A stretch of DNA of 64,000 nt from Deltaproteobacteria bacterium RBG_16_49_23 (lineage in GTDB: Bacteria; Desulfobacterota; BSN033; UBA1163): NCBI GenBank assembly GCA_001798855.1, contig MGQQ01000089.1, positions 1 to 64,000 on the forward strand, given 5' to 3'. Positions 1 to 9,496 of this stretch are shown piece after piece; position 1 is the stretch's first letter, and every line of letters begins with the position of its first letter. A model generated the notes under the pieces. That model made no database searches. It was not told the origin of the DNA and was given only the letters and a program-made list of their open reading frames with translations. Made by a program: the position numbers and the translations under genes.

Positions 1-26
1 CAGGAAGATTATCTTAAGCCATTCAT

Positions 27-43
27 CCCCGCAAGCTGCGGGG
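27..43. repeat. Perfect 7-bp inverted repeat CCCCGCA-AGC-TGCGGGG downstream of the fumarate reductase-like gene
   Basis: Read directly; no T-run follows on either strand. Confidence 0.6.
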
Positions 44-88
44 TATTCTCGAAGGTGCTGGATAAAGGGACTACCGGATTGTACCCAC

Positions 89-1741
89 CTAGTGGGCAGT
101 TAATTGACGCTCTCTCACTTTGGGATTGGAGTAATCCGGCAGGAGCATGGGAGCTACACGGTCTGTCACGATTCCTGCTTCTTCCAGTTCTTTATGATAT
201 CTCCGGACATGGTCTAAACTCAATTTGCCATCTCTTGCTTTCTCTTTCACATAATCTGCGGCGCTCATTCCGGCAATTTTTCCGAAGACACAGACATCGA
301 GAAGGGAATTCCCCATGAGGCGGTTCTCCCCGTGAACCCCGCCGGATACTTCCCCTGAGGAGTAGAGGCCGGGGATGGCGGTCTCGCACCTGCTGTTGTA
401 TTCCAATCCGCCGTTCTGGTAGTGGACCGTCGGGTAAACCAGCATCGGCTCTTTTGAGATGTCGATGCCGAAACGTTTCAGCAGAATATACTTTCCCGGG
501 AACTCACGTTTGACAGCCCCTTTCCCCATCAGCATCTCGATCAGCGGGGAATCCAGCCAGATTCCCACCTTTCCTGAACCTGTAGGCACTCCCTTCCCTG
601 TCTCGACACATTCTCGGATAAAGCAGGCCGATTCCACATCCCTCGGCTCCCGTTCATTGACAAACTGCTCCCCTTCGATGTTGAGCACATTAGCGCCCGC
701 GCCTCTGAATTTCTCGGTGATGAGGATTCCCTCCGACTGCTCAGGGAAAACAATGCCTGTGGGATGATATTGATAGGTGTGGAGAAAACAGACTGGCAGA
801 CCGGCCCGGTAGCCAAGGACCACGCCATCTCCTGTTGCCCCATAATGATTGGTAGTCATGAATCCCTGATAGTGAAGTCTTCCGGACCCGCCGGTGGCCA
901 GAATCACTGCTTTCGCCTTTGCAATGAAATATTCTTCTGTCTCCAAATTATACAAAACAGCGCCGCCGCAGTGACCATGCTCGTTCAAGATCAGCTCCAC
1001 GGCGGGCATAAACTCGAGAACTTTGATATCGGGTCTGTTTCTGGCTTCGTCTCTCAGGGTTCGCATGATCTCGGCGCCGGTGATGTCCGCTGCATAGTGC
1101 ATCCGTTTCCGGCACGTCCCGCCCCCATGGAGCGTCCTGAGCCGGCCGTCCTCATTTTTGGTGAACATGCAGCCCAAACTCTCGAGCCAGGCGATCACCT
1201 TTGGCGCCCCAGTGACCAACGTATGAACCAATTCCGGATCATTCTTGAAGTGCCCGCCGCCGAGGACATCGAGATAGTGGTAATAAGGTGAATCCTTCGT
1301 CTCCTTGGTGGCAGCCTGAATCCCTCCTTCGGCCATCATTGTATTTGCATCGCCGTGTCTGAGTTTGGTAGCGATCATTACCCGAACGCCGCACTCCTGA
1401 GCCATCAGTGCGGCCGCTGTTCCTGCTCCCCCTCCGCCAAGAATGAGAACATCCGTGTCGAAGTCGACCTTGCTTAAATCGATCTTATCCGGATCGATGC
1501 GACTCCGAGCCTCCAGAAGATTGACCATTTCGGGCTGAATCGCATAACCCTTGCTGGGACCCACCCGGATCTCTGTTCTGGCGCCCGCCTTGTAATCCGG
1601 ATGAAACTTCTCCAGACGCTCCTGCCTCTCTTTGAGAGAAAGCAGGGGGAACTCCTCGCCCCGTTTCTTCCGCTCAAATCTTTCCGGCCGGGTCGCCTCA
1701 ACCCTCTTGATCAGTTGTTTTAATTCTGCTGTGTATGGCAT
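89..1741 (-). CDS. FAD-dependent fumarate reductase / succinate dehydrogenase flavoprotein (TfrA/SdhA-like)
   Basis: GGGGAGTAAALMA FAD motif, HGGGTCRKRMHYAADITG, HPTGI, SGEVSGGVHGENRLMGNSLLD active-site signatures. Confidence 0.9.
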   Translation of the reverse strand: MPYTAELKQLIKRVEATRPERFERKKRGEEFPLLSLKERQERLEKFHPDYKAGARTEIRVGPSKGYAIQPEMVNLLEARSRIDPDKIDLSKVDFDTDVLILGGGGAGTAAALMAQECGVRVMIATKLRHGDANTMMAEGGIQAATKETKDSPYYHYLDVLGGGHFKNDPELVHTLVTGAPKVIAWLESLGCMFTKNEDGRLRTLHGGGTCRKRMHYAADITGAEIMRTLRDEARNRPDIKVLEFMPAVELILNEHGHCGGAVLYNLETEEYFIAKAKAVILATGGSGRLHYQGFMTTNHYGATGDGVVLGYRAGLPVCFLHTYQYHPTGIVFPEQSEGILITEKFRGAGANVLNIEGEQFVNEREPRDVESACFIRECVETGKGVPTGSGKVGIWLDSPLIEMLMGKGAVKREFPGKYILLKRFGIDISKEPMLVYPTVHYQNGGLEYNSRCETAIPGLYSSGEVSGGVHGENRLMGNSLLDVCVFGKIAGMSAADYVKEKARDGKLSLDHVRRYHKELEEAGIVTDRVAPMLLPDYSNPKVRERQLTAH

Positions 1742-1829
1742 GATTCCTCCAAAACTTAGGGTACAGGGGGTTGGGTGTAGGGTTCAGCTACACCCTACAC
1801 CCTGTACCCGACACCCTAATTAACCATTT

Positions 1830-2597
1830 TCATAAATATGTTTTGTCTTTTGGTGTCCAGTCTTCATCCGCCTGCTCGGGTTCCATCTCCCTCGCCGTGT
1901 AGAGTGTTTTCAATGTTTCTTCATCGGCTTTCATCAGTTCTTTCAGCATCGAATCGAACTTACCGCTTTCAATTTCTCCCACCATCGAGGCCAGATGCTC
2001 GGCCCTGGGGGCAATGTACTTCCCGTATAGCCGCCTGCCCAGGATGGCGATGTTGTATTGACAGATCTCTGCGGGGCACCTCGAGGTGCACAAGCCGCAC
2101 ATCACGCAGTCGAAGGAGAGTTCTGCCAAACGGGCGATATCCCCACGCATTCCGGCAGCGATATAATCCATCACCTCAATATCCATCGGGCAGGACTTGG
2201 TGCAGGTATTGCACTGAAGGCACCGGAGGAGTTCAGGATAATTTTTTACCAGTGTCTCGATCGAAGGTTTGATCTTCTCCATATCGTAGACACTCTTGGT
2301 CGCTGGAAAGAAAGGGATCTGTGTAAGATACATGTTTGGCTGGACAACGGTCTGGCAGGCCAGCCCCACCTCGATCTTATAACTTCCAGGAAACCGGTAG
2401 ACCGTTCCACAAGCCCCGCATATCCCTCCGCGGCATCCGCATCCCCGGATCAGTTGATACCCGGCATACTCCATCGCCTTCTGAATGGTGAAGGAAGCAG
2501 GAACTTCATATCGCTTTCCCATGATGAAGATGGGAACCAGCTCCTCCTTCTCCTTCGTTTTACCTTCCATGGGCCTCTCCTCCTTATTGCCCGCCAA
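1830..2597 (-). CDS. Fe-S subunit: 2Fe-2S plus two 4Fe-4S motifs (TfrB/SdhB-like)
   Basis: CGCRGGICGACG...C and CLQCNTCTKSCP / CVMCGLCTSRCP motifs; adjacent to the flavoprotein. Confidence 0.85.
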   Translation of the reverse strand: MAGNKEERPMEGKTKEKEELVPIFIMGKRYEVPASFTIQKAMEYAGYQLIRGCGCRGGICGACGTVYRFPGSYKIEVGLACQTVVQPNMYLTQIPFFPATKSVYDMEKIKPSIETLVKNYPELLRCLQCNTCTKSCPMDIEVMDYIAAGMRGDIARLAELSFDCVMCGLCTSRCPAEICQYNIAILGRRLYGKYIAPRAEHLASMVGEIESGKFDSMLKELMKADEETLKTLYTAREMEPEQADEDWTPKDKTYL

Positions 2598-2798
2598 TAT
2601 TTGAGCCGGCGTTTTTCAATTTCAAATTTCAAAATTCAAATGTCAAATGAATATCAAATTTCAAAACGGAATCGTGCACGAAAAACAAAATATTTTTCGT
2701 CAACGTAGAATTCCAACGTTCTATCATTCCAATTTTCCTTTTTCGACATTTGGGCTTTGGATTTCATTTGGTATTTGAACTTTGACATTTGTCATTTA

Positions 2799-3947
2799 TT
2801 AAATACTTCCAGATTCGATCTTCAGTTCATCTTCTTTGAAGGTGGCTACAGGGGGCACCTCATTCACATCTCTCCCGGGAACATAGTTAAACATCTTCTG
2901 AATCTTCTCTCCCACACTCCGGAAAAGCGTGGCAACGGGCAGCCGGCTCGGGCAGGCGCTGTCGCAGAGCCCGCAACCGATGCAGGAGGTGACCATATGG
3001 GACATCCGGATGAGATGAAAAATGAGGGTATCGGTGGGCATCCGTATCCCTCCTTTCCGGTCGGCCCATCTCAAAAACTGGTCCCCCTCATGTTCGAAGA
3101 CGGCCGTCTTGAAGACACACTCCTTGCAATAACAGATCGGACAGGCCACCATGCAATTGTGGCATCGAATGCAGGTTGAGAACCGGTCCAGGAAGGACTG
3201 AAGGTCTTTGACTATTCCCCTGAATTCCTGAAAAACAGCGTCCCTCTTCTTCGTCCTCTCCGCAACAACCTTGCCCACGACTTCGTTTCTCGATGAAGGT
3301 TCATTTCCTGAAAAGGAGAGGAGTCCCTTCTCTTCCAGCTCTTTCCCCAGCTTTTCTTCGATCTCAAGACCGACCTCTTCCTCCGCTTTATACCCGAAGA
3401 GTTTGATGTGAATATCCGCCTTCGGAATAGGATATTCACACATCCGGCAGGCAGGCCGGAAAGTATATCCCTGCGGAGCAACCGTCTCGCCCCTCTCCAT
3501 TCCTGTGAGAATCTCTCCCGCCAGTTTCTCGCCCTCTTTTCCCTCCTGTACCATCTTTGAATAGTCGGAGACCTCGAATGTCCCCGGACAGTCCACCCCG
3601 ATAAGAAGGAGATTGTCCAGCTTGACCTGAAGAAATTTGGCGAGCTCCACAATGCCCCTGATCTCGCAGGCCTTCAATACGGCGGCGACTTTCTTATTTA
3701 AGTTTTTTATGGAAAGATGGGAGGCGACCTTTGCGGATTGAACCGGCATGGTAAGGGAAAGGGCGCACATGCCATCCATCTTTTCAGGGTCGTGGATCAA
3801 TGTTTGAGCAAACCCATCCCCGGAAGGAAGTCCTTTGGGGACGAGGATGGCTTCAACAACCTCCTTCTCCAAAAGAGATTTAAGAAAACCTTGAATGGCC
3901 TTCTCTGGCCTCCCTTCCGAAACCTTTAACACCGTCTGCTTTGCCAT
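2799..3947 (-). CDS. FrhB/FdhB-like coenzyme F420 hydrogenase beta-type Fe-S protein
   Basis: C-terminal CIRCHNCMVACPICYCKEC and CIGCGLCDSACPSRLP clusters; N-terminal FrhB-like region. Confidence 0.7.
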   Translation of the reverse strand: MAKQTVLKVSEGRPEKAIQGFLKSLLEKEVVEAILVPKGLPSGDGFAQTLIHDPEKMDGMCALSLTMPVQSAKVASHLSIKNLNKKVAAVLKACEIRGIVELAKFLQVKLDNLLLIGVDCPGTFEVSDYSKMVQEGKEGEKLAGEILTGMERGETVAPQGYTFRPACRMCEYPIPKADIHIKLFGYKAEEEVGLEIEEKLGKELEEKGLLSFSGNEPSSRNEVVGKVVAERTKKRDAVFQEFRGIVKDLQSFLDRFSTCIRCHNCMVACPICYCKECVFKTAVFEHEGDQFLRWADRKGGIRMPTDTLIFHLIRMSHMVTSCIGCGLCDSACPSRLPVATLFRSVGEKIQKMFNYVPGRDVNEVPPVATFKEDELKIESGSI

Positions 3948-4099
3948 CTTCGGAAATTCTCCTTTCGTGATATCATCTGCCCAATCGCAGGCTAATCCCG
4001 CGACGCGCGGGACTGCGGCTACATTTATAAAATCCCTCCTAACCTCCCTTTGCCAAAGGGAGGGATTTTCTCCCTTTTATAAAGGGGGAAAAAGGGGGA

Positions 4100-4522
4100 T
4101 TAGGCATTCCATAACTGTTTCATGGGATTGGGTCCCATTTTCTTCAAATCATTGGTCATCTTCGTCACCGTATCGGCAAAAAGCTTTCCCTCGCTGGCGC
4201 TGATCCATTTCAACAAGACACGATCTTCGGTAAAACCCATCTGGTTAAGAATGCCCTTTAGAATTGCCAATCTTCTCCGGGCCTTATAATTTCCCGTCTG
4301 GTAATGGCAGTCTCCGGGGTGGCATCCTCCGATCAGGACGCCATCCGCACCGTCGATCAGGGCCTTGAGCACATAGATTGAATCGACGGCTCCGGAGCAC
4401 ATCAGATGGATGACGCGGATACTGGGTGGGTACTGCTGCCGGGTGGTTCCGGCCAGATCCGCTCCGGTATAGGTGCACCAGTGACAAAGAAAGGCTACGA
4501 TTCTCGGTTCAAATTCAGACAT
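4100..4522 (-). CDS. mvhD: MvhD-like hydrogenase iron-sulfur subunit
   Basis: FLCHWCTYTGADLAGTTR, RVIHLMCSGAVD, GGCHPGDCHYQTGN motifs. Confidence 0.92.
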   Translation of the reverse strand: MSEFEPRIVAFLCHWCTYTGADLAGTTRQQYPPSIRVIHLMCSGAVDSIYVLKALIDGADGVLIGGCHPGDCHYQTGNYKARRRLAILKGILNQMGFTEDRVLLKWISASEGKLFADTVTKMTNDLKKMGPNPMKQLWNA

Positions 4523-4619
4523 GTCTTACCTCCGTTAGTCGTAAGTCGTGAGGCGTTAGGCGTTTAAACCTTTTTTGTTTCCATCCCCTTGCGCCTTACA
4601 CCTGACGCCTTACGTTGTA

Positions 4620-7600
4620 TTAGTCGATGGCTGCATCGAGAACAGCCAGATTTAATGCTTTATCAAAATTCCGCTGTTGCGAGGCCCCATTGCGACAGGC
4701 GACAACACAGTTCCCGCATCCCTGGCAGAGAGACTCCATCACCTCTGCCTTCACTTCCTCTTCATTGAGCGCCCTTGCGCCATAGGGACAGACCGTCACA
4801 CAGAGTCCGCACCCGCAGCAGAGTCTTTTGATCACATTGGCTAAGTAAGCCTTCTCCTCGACAGCCTCCTTGGATAAAAGCGCTCCTGCCCGGGCAGCCG
4901 ATGCATTCCCCTGGGAGATGGAGTCCTCGATGAAATTGGGCGAGTGGCAGAGACCGCAGAAGAATTTCCCCCGGTCCACCGAATCGAGGGGGGCCGATTT
5001 CGGATTGGCCTCCATAAAGAAACCATCCGGGTTAAGATCGACATCAAAGATCTTTGCCAGGTCCCGGTTATCATTTGGTTCGACGCCGGCGCTAAGGATA
5101 AGGCGATCCGCGGGAAGGCTCACCCGGCTTCCCATTGCAGGATCAAAAACCGAAACGGAAAGCCGGCCATTCTCAAGCGCCACCTCCGGTTTCTTCTCCA
5201 GATCGTAACGGATGAAGACTATTCCCTTGCCCCGTGCCTCGTGATAATAGGTTTCATAGAATCCATAGGTCCTCACATCCCGGTAGAGGACATAAACCTG
5301 GGCCGAATGGTTTTGCTCTTTTAGTTTAAGAGCATTCTTTACCGCATGGCCGCAACAGATCCGGCTGCAATAAGGATGCTCCTCATCCCTCGATCCCACG
5401 CACTGGATCATGACAGCCGAGCGGACTTCCTTCAATCCCTCATCCTTAAGGTGAATCATCTTTTCCAGTTGTCTCTGGGTGATGACCCTCGGATCTTTTC
5501 CGTAGAGATACTCTTTCGGAACAACCTCCCTTCCGCCGGTGGCAAGGATGAGGGCTCCGTGTTCGAGAGACTCCTCCCCATCCGGACGGAGGATCTTCGT
5601 CTTGTAATGGCCGTTTCTCTTTTCAAAACCGATGATCTCCGTCTCGAAATAGGGCCGGATGGAAGGATGGTTCTTCACTTTTTGAATGAGATCCTGCAAA
5701 AGAGACTGGGGATTGGATCCCCTCAACGTATAAAAGGAATCCCTCAGATTTCCTCCAAGCTCCCTCTCCTTCTCAATCAGACAGACTTCGTAACCCTGTT
5801 CGGCCAGCCTCAGGGAAGCTGTCATGCCGGCGACCCCTCCGCCCACGACCAATCCTCTCTTCTCAACCTTCTGGCTTCCTTTCCGGATGGGCTGAATTCT
5901 TCTCGCCCGTTCCACAGCCATCCTGATCAGGACCATTGCCTTTTCCGTCGCCAATTCTGGAAGGTCTCTATGAACAAAGGCGCACTGCTCCCGTATATTG
6001 GCATATTCGATCAGGTATGGATTGAAACCCATTCCTTTTGCCATCTCCTCCATTGGTTTCCGAATCTCCCGGTGGGAACAACCGGCGATCACGATTCGAT
6101 TGAGACCATGCTCCCCGATTCTCTTTTTGATCAGATCTAAATCTTCCGGAAGGCAAGCCAAACCTACCTCTTCAATATGAACCACTTCTCTCAGCAACTT
6201 TGTTCCCAGGATGAGATCAAAAAGAGAGAGGCTTTTCTTCAGCTCCTCGCCACAATGGCATATGAAGACCCCTATTTTAGGAATCTCCTCACCCAATGCC
6301 CCTTCCATGGGATACTCTTTCCTGGAAGGAGAAGATGCATTGGGAGCAAGGAAGGAAGCGGCGGCAGCCGCCGCACTTGAGCCTTCGACGACTGTCTCCG
6401 GGATATCCCTGGGGCCCCGGAATGCGCCTCCAACAAAAATGCCTTCAACCGATGTCTGGGCTGGATGAAACTCGTCGGTCTGGCAAAACCCCTGTTGGTT
6501 CAACAGGAGGCCCATCCCTCCGGCGATATCTTTAATGTTCTGTGGAGGCGTGAATCCTACAGAAAGAATGACGCTGTCGAATTCCCTCTCCTCAAAGATG
6601 CCATCCTCTTTCAAATAGGTGATGAAAAGGTTCTTCGTCTGCTGAAGCTCCTTCACCGAGGAGATGGCGCTCCGGATATATTCAATTCCGTATTCGGACT
6701 TCGCCCTCTCATAATACCGCTCGTAATCTTTCCCCATGGGCCGGATGTCCATATAAAAGAAGGTCACATTCAAGCCGGAGGCCCTCTCTTTGGCGATCAT
6801 GGCCTGCTTGGTGGCATACATGCAGCAGATCGTGGAACAGTGGTCCTGGCCGCAGGAGGGGTCTCTCGATCCGACGCACTGGATAAAGGCAATCTTCTCC
6901 ATCTTCTTTCCATCGGAGACCCGAACCGGAAATCCCTGTGTGGGGCTTGATGTGGAGATGAGCCTTTCGAACTGGACGCTGGTCAACACATTTTCGTACC
7001 GGCCAAAACCATACTCCCCTTTCTTCTGCGCCAGGAAGGGTTCAAATCCAAATCCGAGGAGAATGGCTCCTGCCCCGATCTCCTCCTCTTCCTCCTTCAT
7101 GTCGAGGTCGATGGCGCCCGGAGCGCAGGCTTTTACGCATTCTCCACATCGAGTGCATGTCCTGGGATCGATGACAAGACTGTGAGGGATGGCCTGAGGA
7201 TAGGGAAGATAGATCGCTTTTCTTTTTTCCAGGCCGCCTCCGAATTCCCTCTCCACCTCCACCGGACAGACTTTGATGCAGGCTTCGCAGAGGGTGCACC
7301 GCTTCGGATCCACGAATCTGGGCTTACGGACGATGGAGACCCTAAAATCCCCTCCTGTCCCTTCCACCTTCTTCACTTCCGAATAGGGCAACAGTTCGAT
7401 ATTGTCGTGCAGATGACATTCATAGATCGGGCAGAAGGCGGGAGGCGTGGGGCTCATGAAACAGACTCCGCACGAATTCGTTGGAAAGGTCTTGTCGAGG
7501 AGCGGAAAATAGCCTCCGATAGCCGGTCCCTGTTCCAGGAGAAAGACCTTCCTTCCCATCTCTGCCAGCAGCAGCGCGGACTGCATCCCCGCTATCCCTG

Positions 7601-7658
7601 CGCCGATCACCAACGCCGAACTTTTGTCACCCCTCATTTTTCCTTGTGCCATTGTCAT
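4620..7658 (-). CDS. hdrA: Fused HdrA'-HdrA heterodisulfide reductase subunit A-like protein (1012 aa)
   Basis: Two GxGxxG FAD domains, VFICHCGE at mid-protein, FIQCVGSRD twice, C-terminal CCGCGLCVTVCP/CQGCGNCVVAC ferredoxin. Confidence 0.92.
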   Translation of the reverse strand: MTMAQGKMRGDKSSALVIGAGIAGMQSALLLAEMGRKVFLLEQGPAIGGYFPLLDKTFPTNSCGVCFMSPTPPAFCPIYECHLHDNIELLPYSEVKKVEGTGGDFRVSIVRKPRFVDPKRCTLCEACIKVCPVEVEREFGGGLEKRKAIYLPYPQAIPHSLVIDPRTCTRCGECVKACAPGAIDLDMKEEEEEIGAGAILLGFGFEPFLAQKKGEYGFGRYENVLTSVQFERLISTSSPTQGFPVRVSDGKKMEKIAFIQCVGSRDPSCGQDHCSTICCMYATKQAMIAKERASGLNVTFFYMDIRPMGKDYERYYERAKSEYGIEYIRSAISSVKELQQTKNLFITYLKEDGIFEEREFDSVILSVGFTPPQNIKDIAGGMGLLLNQQGFCQTDEFHPAQTSVEGIFVGGAFRGPRDIPETVVEGSSAAAAAASFLAPNASSPSRKEYPMEGALGEEIPKIGVFICHCGEELKKSLSLFDLILGTKLLREVVHIEEVGLACLPEDLDLIKKRIGEHGLNRIVIAGCSHREIRKPMEEMAKGMGFNPYLIEYANIREQCAFVHRDLPELATEKAMVLIRMAVERARRIQPIRKGSQKVEKRGLVVGGGVAGMTASLRLAEQGYEVCLIEKERELGGNLRDSFYTLRGSNPQSLLQDLIQKVKNHPSIRPYFETEIIGFEKRNGHYKTKILRPDGEESLEHGALILATGGREVVPKEYLYGKDPRVITQRQLEKMIHLKDEGLKEVRSAVMIQCVGSRDEEHPYCSRICCGHAVKNALKLKEQNHSAQVYVLYRDVRTYGFYETYYHEARGKGIVFIRYDLEKKPEVALENGRLSVSVFDPAMGSRVSLPADRLILSAGVEPNDNRDLAKIFDVDLNPDGFFMEANPKSAPLDSVDRGKFFCGLCHSPNFIEDSISQGNASAARAGALLSKEAVEEKAYLANVIKRLCCGCGLCVTVCPYGARALNEEEVKAEVMESLCQGCGNCVVACRNGASQQRNFDKALNLAVLDAAID

Positions 7659-7770
7659 CCTCTGAAAATTGTTTGAGGTTGGAGGCGGTCTTTGTTAGAG
7701 GATTGAGGTTAGAGGAGCGCTTCGCTTTAGGCAAAATCTCTTGCCTCAACCCTAACGCGAATTTGATCCA

Positions 7771-8616
7771 CTATCCCAATCCCAGCGATTCCAGTAATCC
7801 TTTCGGAGAAATCATATGTTTCTTCCACCATGTGTTCTTCTTTTCAGAATCAAAGGCCACTCCCATCAGTTCGGTAAAGTAGAAGACAGGAAGGCCCGCA
7901 TCCTGCCTCATCTCAAGGTTCGCTTGACAGAGGCCGCAGGAGGTGACAATACACTGTGCTCCTGCCTCCTTAGCCATGGCGACGATCTTTCCCACCATCT
8001 TCTGGACCACATTCCCGTAGGTCAGAGCCAGGTCCGCCCCGCAACAGTCAATCTTATACGACCAATCGACCGGCTCTGCTCCGATGGCTTTCATGATCCG
8101 GTCCATATATTGAGGGTTCTCAGGATCATCCAGCCCGGTCACCTTGGGATGCCGGACCAGCGCGCATCCATAGTAGCAGGCAGCCTTCAACCCCGTTAAG
8201 GGCTTCTTCACTTTTTCACGAATCTGATCGAGTCCTACCCGGTTGAGGACCACATCGATCAAAGCCAGAATCTCTAATCCGGGATCGTAGTTAAATTGAA
8301 CGATATCTTCAATCTCTTTTCGCCTGGCTTCGTCATTTTTAAGCGCATACTCGGCCCGTTTCAGCATATTGAAACATCCGGCGCAGGGGATCACAAGAGG
8401 CCCCGCCTGAGCCGCTTGAGCCTTTGAGATGTTTCGGGCCGGAAGGGAGAGGGAGAGAAGGTGATTGATGCTGTGCGTGGCTGCTGCGCCGCAGCAGTTC
8501 CAGTCTTCGATCTCTACCAAATCTACTCCTAATGTTTTGAGGACAGCCTCCGTGGAACGCCCGTATTCATACGATGTGGAATGATCCGTACAACCCGGAA
8601 AATATGAGAATCTCAT
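7771..8616 (-). CDS. hdrB: HdrB-like subunit (two CCG domains)
   Basis: SYFPGCTDH start; CCGAAATHS...PCAGCFN and CCGADLALT...SCGLCQANL. Confidence 0.9.
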   Translation of the reverse strand: MRFSYFPGCTDHSTSYEYGRSTEAVLKTLGVDLVEIEDWNCCGAAATHSINHLLSLSLPARNISKAQAAQAGPLVIPCAGCFNMLKRAEYALKNDEARRKEIEDIVQFNYDPGLEILALIDVVLNRVGLDQIREKVKKPLTGLKAACYYGCALVRHPKVTGLDDPENPQYMDRIMKAIGAEPVDWSYKIDCCGADLALTYGNVVQKMVGKIVAMAKEAGAQCIVTSCGLCQANLEMRQDAGLPVFYFTELMGVAFDSEKKNTWWKKHMISPKGLLESLGLG

Positions 8617-8866
8617 TCTATGCCTCCAAAATGTAATTCACGGAATATTGGAATACTGGAAACCTGAGAACTGGAATAATGGAATGTTGGAACAATGGAA
8701 TAAAGGAGAAAACCTGGACCAGCGAAAAATCGATGCGAAGATTTTTGCCATTCTTCCAGTGTTCAAATATTTCATCATTACAGAGTGGTCTTAACCCATC
8801 ATTCCAATATTCCACCTTTCCAATATTCCATATTTTGATATTCCATTGTTCCATTATTCCTCGTTC

Positions 8867-9418
8867 TTATTTTTTACACCTTTCAAAGATTCTTTTGATT
8901 TCTCCTCTTCCTTTGACCAAACTGGGAAGGAGAGGAATCTTCCCCTTCATAAAGAGCATCATGCCGGGAACGAGGTCGGTCAGGAAGTCTTTGCTGCGAA
9001 GTTTATAATCGATCAGCATCGTCGCCTCATGGACCCTTCCGCCCCTCCGGATGCTATCGATAAATGCCTCGTGGAGGAGATGAATATTTTTCTCCTTTGC
9101 GTGGATTCCCTCATCAATGGCCATCTCTCTTAAGGCATCCATCAGGACGCCGATGTCGATCTTATTTGGACACCGGGTCCCGCAGGTCTCACAGGAGACA
9201 CAGAGCCAGATGGCGCTGCTTCCCAGGACTTCCTGCTTCATCCCCATCTGGATCATCCGGATGATATTGTTAGGCCGGATATCCATGATAGGGGCAGTGG
9301 GACACCCTGCCGTGCACTTCAGGCACTGGTAGCAAAGGCTGAGGTCTTCCCCGCTCCGTTTTTTGGCTTCCTCCAGAAAAGTGGCATCCATTTTATTCAT
9401 TTCGGTTATAGCTTCCAA
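8867..9418 (-). CDS. hdrC: HdrC-like 4Fe-4S subunit
   Basis: CYQCLKCTAGCPTAP and CVSCETCGTRCPNKIDI. Confidence 0.9.
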   Translation of the reverse strand: MEAITEMNKMDATFLEEAKKRSGEDLSLCYQCLKCTAGCPTAPIMDIRPNNIIRMIQMGMKQEVLGSSAIWLCVSCETCGTRCPNKIDIGVLMDALREMAIDEGIHAKEKNIHLLHEAFIDSIRRGGRVHEATMLIDYKLRSKDFLTDLVPGMMLFMKGKIPLLPSLVKGRGEIKRIFERCKK

Positions 9419-9496
9419 TTTTATCTCCTTTGTGTTTCACATTTCAGGGCTAAGGGTGTTGGGTGTAGGGTTTAAAAACCCCTTACCCCCTGTACC

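Noticed and set aside
27-43. Rho-independent terminator after the fumarate reductase-like gene
   Set aside because: Strong small stem but no T-run on the relevant strand; listed only as an inverted repeat.
192-843. Short ORFs overlapping the fumarate reductase-like gene (e.g. 192-389, 541-843)
   Set aside because: Low-complexity Arg/Ser-rich translations in alternative frames of a clear CDS; same reasoning applied to most ORFs nested in larger genes.
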